Shown here: positions 36,866 through 39,608 of the stretch, piece after piece
Layout of the letters: every line of letters begins with the position of its first letter
Numbering within the stretch: position 1 is the first letter of the stretch
Source of the DNA: a virus
Length of the DNA stretch: 39,608 bases
Virus record (IMG/VR): IMGVR_UViG_3300048928_000218
Coordinates: 1-39,608 of that record
Direction: 5' to 3' (one strand)
Made by a program: the position numbers and the translations under genes
The notes under the pieces: generated by a model
The model's input: the letters and a program-made list of their open reading frames with translations, nothing else
Told to the model about the DNA's origin: nothing
The model's database searches: none

Positions 36866-36909
36866 AAAGGCCCCGGCGCCCGCGGGATCGTCGCGGGGCC
36901 AGGGCCTTT
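36866..36909. terminator. Hairpin between terminase and portal genes
   Basis: Outer stem AAAGGCCC / GGGCCTTT with an inner CGCG/CGCG pairing. Bidirectional in form, with T residues on both sides; read-through must occur because no portal promoter is evident. Confidence 0.55.
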
Positions 36910-36922
36910 CGGGAGGGGATGT

Positions 36923-38656
36923 TTAGAAGCCGTAGAGGCGGCCGACTTGCTTGCGCTTGGTCTTGAGCGCGTTGGACTCCAGCACTTTCGCGCGGGCCAT
37001 GCGGGCCAGCACGAGGGCGGCGAGGGCGTCGACCTTTTTGGGGGACTCGCGCGTTTCCTTGCCGAACGAGACGCCCCACCGGTTGATGCGGCGGCGGCCG
37101 TTGAGGACGTGGCGGGTGAGTACCTCGTGGGCCTCGGTGCCGACGCCGGAGCCCGCGAGGAGCTCGTGGGCGGTCCAGGGGAGCTCGCGGTCGGTGATGG
37201 CTCGGTGGAGGGCCTCGACGGCGCGGGTGGTGTCCATGAGGTGGCCGCGCATGTCCCAGCCGATGGCGTGCTTGGTGGTGGCCTTGACGAGGAGCCGCTC
37301 GGAGTAGGTGTCGCGCCAGGCGTCGACGTCGGTTTCCCAGTAGGCGACGTCGGAGTAGAACCCGACGACGTCTAGGTGGGCGAATGCGTAGTCGACGGCG
37401 CCGCGGACTTGCTCTTTCGGGACGCTCCACCCGGCGCCCGCGGGGCCCTCGGGTTTCTCCCAGATGGCGAGGAGGAACGGGGCGCCGTCGGAGACACGGA
37501 CGGCGACGAGCGCTGTGGAGTCGTCGGTGAGCGACCCGTCGAACCCGAGGGTTACGGTGTCGCGCTTGGAGCGGGCGTTTGCCGGGTCGCCGAGGAGGAG
37601 CGGCTCGATGTCGGGGCGGCCACCCTCGCCCGCGCGGTTGGCGTGCCACTCGGGCGGGCTGACCCACGAGTCGGCGGCGGCGACGATTTGGTTGAGGTAG
37701 AACCGTCGCGCCTCCTCGGGGGGCGTGTCGGGGTCGTAGATTTCGGCGAGGATGCGGTCGATGTCGACCCAGGTGGCATCGCCGTAGGTCGCGACGAGGG
37801 CGGCGCGGAGCTCGATGGGGTTGCCGAGGTCGACGTCGCCGGGTGCCTCGCGGGAGTCGTAGAGGATGCCGGACTCGTCGGGGCTGAGGGCGCGGCCCTC
37901 TCGGATCGCGAGGAACGCGAGGTAGGAGCGTTCGGCGACCGACTCGGCGCCGGGGTTGTGGGCGTTGGTGGTCTCGATGACGCGGGCGGCGCCGCCTCGC
38001 GCCTTGGCGAGGTTGCGCCGGATGACGCGGGCGAGCTTGGCGCCGCCGTTGGACTCGGTCCAGTGGTGCGTTTCGTCCATGATGGCGAACGTGGGGCGCG
38101 CGCCCTCTTGGGTAGCGGCGTTGGCCGTAACGGGGACGATCTTGCCGCCGTTGGGGAGGCGGATACGCATGATGCCGACGTCGACGCCGAAGTGGGCTTG
38201 TGTGGCGGACTCGTCGACCATGGCTCGGATCGCGGCCATGGTGTTCTCGGTTTGCGTCTCGGAGACGCCCGCGATGACAACCCACGGCATGGGGTGACGC
38301 TCGCCGACGGCGGTGGTGATTCCGAACGAGTCGACCTCGAAGTGGGAGAAGCGCACCGGCCCGCATAGCTCGGCGAGTGCGAGCGCCGCGAGGAAAGGCG
38401 ATTTGCCCCACCCCTTGGAACGGCGGAGGACTGAGCGACGGTAGATGAACCGGCCGTGCTCGTCGACGGCGTAGAACCAGAGGACGAAGCGGCGTTGCTC
38501 TTGGGTGAGCTCGAAGAGCTCTCCGGCGTTGTCGCCGTCGGGCTGGAGGAGGCCGAGGCCCTCGTAGTCGCCGCGTCCCTCGATGAAGTCGATGACGCCC
38601 CACCCGATGGTGGGTTGCGTCGCGGGGAAGGTCGGGACGGTGGTGATGGCTTGCAT
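36923..38656 (-). CDS. Terminase large subunit, 577 aa
   Basis: ATPase part: a Walker A-like RRSKGWGKS (78-86) and Walker B FAIMDE (190-195) followed by THHW. Nuclease part begins at about TLGFDGSLTDDSTALVAV with the first metal-binding Asp, and later YSDVAYWETD. It packages DNA into the prohead and cuts it. Start at 38656 follows CGAGGAGACCGC. The order small then large subunit then portal is standard. Confidence 0.95.
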   Translation of the reverse strand: MQAITTVPTFPATQPTIGWGVIDFIEGRGDYEGLGLLQPDGDNAGELFELTQEQRRFVLWFYAVDEHGRFIYRRSVLRRSKGWGKSPFLAALALAELCGPVRFSHFEVDSFGITTAVGERHPMPWVVIAGVSETQTENTMAAIRAMVDESATQAHFGVDVGIMRIRLPNGGKIVPVTANAATQEGARPTFAIMDETHHWTESNGGAKLARVIRRNLAKARGGAARVIETTNAHNPGAESVAERSYLAFLAIREGRALSPDESGILYDSREAPGDVDLGNPIELRAALVATYGDATWVDIDRILAEIYDPDTPPEEARRFYLNQIVAAADSWVSPPEWHANRAGEGGRPDIEPLLLGDPANARSKRDTVTLGFDGSLTDDSTALVAVRVSDGAPFLLAIWEKPEGPAGAGWSVPKEQVRGAVDYAFAHLDVVGFYSDVAYWETDVDAWRDTYSERLLVKATTKHAIGWDMRGHLMDTTRAVEALHRAITDRELPWTAHELLAGSGVGTEAHEVLTRHVLNGRRRINRWGVSFGKETRESPKKVDALAALVLARMARAKVLESNALKTKRKQVGRLYGF

Positions 38657-38677
38657 GCGGTCTCCTCGGAGGGGACC

Positions 38678-38685
38678 GTTTACAC
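38678..38685. repeat. GTGTAAAC dispersed motif, copy 11
   Basis: Plus strand GTTTACAC; on the minus strand it forms the small terminase stop (GAC-GTG-TAA). Confidence 0.4.
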
Positions 38686-39102
38686 GTCACCTCGTGGTGT
38701 CTGGCCGCGAGCGGCGGAGCCTCCAGCGGCGGCGCGGTTCGCCCAGCGCTTACCGACGAGGGCGGCGCCAGCGGCGGAAGCGGCGGAGCGCTCGGATAGG
38801 CCGAGGGCGCGGATGGCGGACAGGGCCGCCGCGCGGGAGAGCCGGACCTCGGAGAGGAGCGGGTGAGCGACGGGCTGACCTTGGGAACCCTCGACGACGA
38901 GGCCCTCCTTGTCGGCCTGGGCTTGCATGACGTCTGCGGCGTTGAGGAGGTCGACGGCGTAGTAGAGCGCCGTGAGGTCGGAGCCCGCGAGGGTGGGCGC
39001 CGCGTCGATGATGTCTTGGAACGCCGCCGAGGCGGACTCGCCCCAGGACTCGCGCGGGGTGGCGGGCTCGTCGGGCGTCGTGAGGACCGTAACGGGGCTC
39101 AT
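38680..39102 (-). CDS. Terminase small subunit, P27-like, 140 aa
   Basis: AFQDIIDAAPTLAGSDLTALYYAVDLLNAADVMQAQADKEGLVV and HPLLSEVRLSRAAALSAIRALGLS follow the P27 small terminase pattern (a helix pair, then 'G...HP......S...A.......LGLS'). It recognises the packaging site. Start at 39102 follows GAGGAGGCGCCC. Confidence 0.85.
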   Translation of the reverse strand: MSPVTVLTTPDEPATPRESWGESASAAFQDIIDAAPTLAGSDLTALYYAVDLLNAADVMQAQADKEGLVVEGSQGQPVAHPLLSEVRLSRAAALSAIRALGLSERSAASAAGAALVGKRWANRAAAGGSAARGQTPRGDV

Positions 39103-39235
39103 GGGCGCCTCCTCGGGCGGTCGTGGGCAGTCAGGCGGTGTGCGGAAAAACAAACGGGCGATACGTAGTCAGTCGGAGACGCTATGCCGCACCGGGGGGA
39201 GAGCGGAGGGGGGAGGGGGAGTCACCCCCCACCCC
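39103..39235. other. Gap between HNH endonuclease and small terminase
   Basis: Gene-free and very C-rich on the minus strand near 39210-39235, with a GGAAAAACAAA tract (about 39144-39155) that is unusually AT-rich for this genome. It may hold the packaging site or the late promoter; no promoter of either class above is seen. Confidence 0.4.
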
Positions 39236-39541
39236 TCACGCCGGTCGGAAAGCCGGGTGCGGTTCGGGCTTACGCCGTTGCGAGGGTCGCGGCTTGCGCG
39301 CGGCGACTCCCTCTTGTGCGCTCTTGCGGTCGTGGTGCCACTTGCACAGGGCGCGGAGGTTCTCGTCGCGGTGGTCTGAGCCGGGCTCAATGTGGTCGAC
39401 TTGATTGGCCGATGCTCGGCATGCGTCGCCCGAGTCCATGGCCCATTGGCACGCGTACCCGTCCCGGGCCAGGATGCGGCGACGAATGCTCAGCCAATTC
39501 CCAGGTAGCTCGTCCTTGCGGTTGCTTGACGCCCATGCCAT
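39236..39541 (-). CDS. HNH endonuclease, 101 aa
   Basis: ARDGYACQW (C31), then C41, VDHIEPGSDHRDENLRALCKWHHDRKS form the HNH core: D49-H50, N61, H69/H70, with Cys residues for a structural zinc. Such small HNH enzymes next to terminase are needed for DNA packaging and cos cleavage in several phages. Start at 39541 follows CTAGGAGTACCCCC. Confidence 0.92.
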   Translation of the reverse strand: MAWASSNRKDELPGNWLSIRRRILARDGYACQWAMDSGDACRASANQVDHIEPGSDHRDENLRALCKWHHDRKSAQEGVAARKPRPSQRRKPEPHPAFRPA

Positions 39542-39608
39542 GGGGGTACTCCTAGGGGGGTGGGGGGCATGCGAAGAGACCCCCACCCCCCTCGAATGGA
39601 GGGGAGGG
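39542..39608. other. Right end, G/C-run region
   Basis: Short non-coding end with runs GGGGGGTGGGGGG and CCCCCACCCCCC and the final GGGGAGGG. It lies just upstream of the HNH and terminase genes, where a cohesive end or packaging site is expected. Confidence 0.4.

Noticed and set aside
1-39608. CRISPR arrays, insertion sequences and integrase genes
   Set aside because: No regularly spaced direct repeats, no transposase or recombinase motifs seen on either strand.

Overview
The window looks like most or all of the genome of a tailed actinobacteriophage (siphovirus type). The evidence is about 70% G+C, no host-like genes, head and tail genes in canonical order, and many start codons preceded by GAAAGG, which matches the actinobacterial anti-Shine-Dalgarno. 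A Microbacterium-type host is plausible, but that is inference. Almost every gene is on the minus strand, so the phage reads right to left. Two plus-strand exceptions stand out: a small Cys-rich gene (22522-22740) and a predicted small RNA (about 16579-16694). I see no integrase, no recognisable immunity repressor, no tRNA and no CRISPR array.

Late genes run from the right end to about 21.1 kb: HNH endonuclease, small and large terminase, portal, MuF-like protein, scaffold, coat protein, four connector/completion proteins, major tail protein, a tail-chaperone pair joined by a GGGAAAC -1 frameshift, an 11-residue-repeat tape measure, distal tail and minor tail proteins, a tail-associated alpha/beta hydrolase, two holin-like proteins and an M15 endolysin.

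The centre and left hold non-structural genes. They include dNMP kinase, a Cas4/RecB-like nuclease, a deoxyribosyltransferase-like protein, a LAGLIDADG-like protein, RtcB RNA ligase, a lipoprotein flanked by two paralogues, a phiC31 Gp3/RDF-like protein, a NrdH-like redoxin, a primase-helicase ending in an SSB-like tail, DNA polymerase I, a sigma-70-like factor, a metallophosphoesterase, a SprT-like protease, a DUF2637-type membrane protein with a DNA-binding tail, a DUF4258-like protein, and many tiny genes coupled by ATGA or GTGA overlaps.

The most unusual content is regulatory. Seven copies of a 32-bp element, (T/C)GGGCA-N14-GGCGGTATCTCC, sit before genes between 8.9 and 21 kb, usually just after a terminator; in two cases the element ends 5 nt before an ATG, which implies leaderless mRNAs. 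A second promoter class, TTGCG(T/C)-N17-TANNNT-like, occurs at four sites, one firing on the plus strand into a perfect terminator. A third motif, GTGTAAAC, occurs 11 times where chance predicts fewer than one. The phage's own sigma-like protein is a candidate reader of one promoter class.
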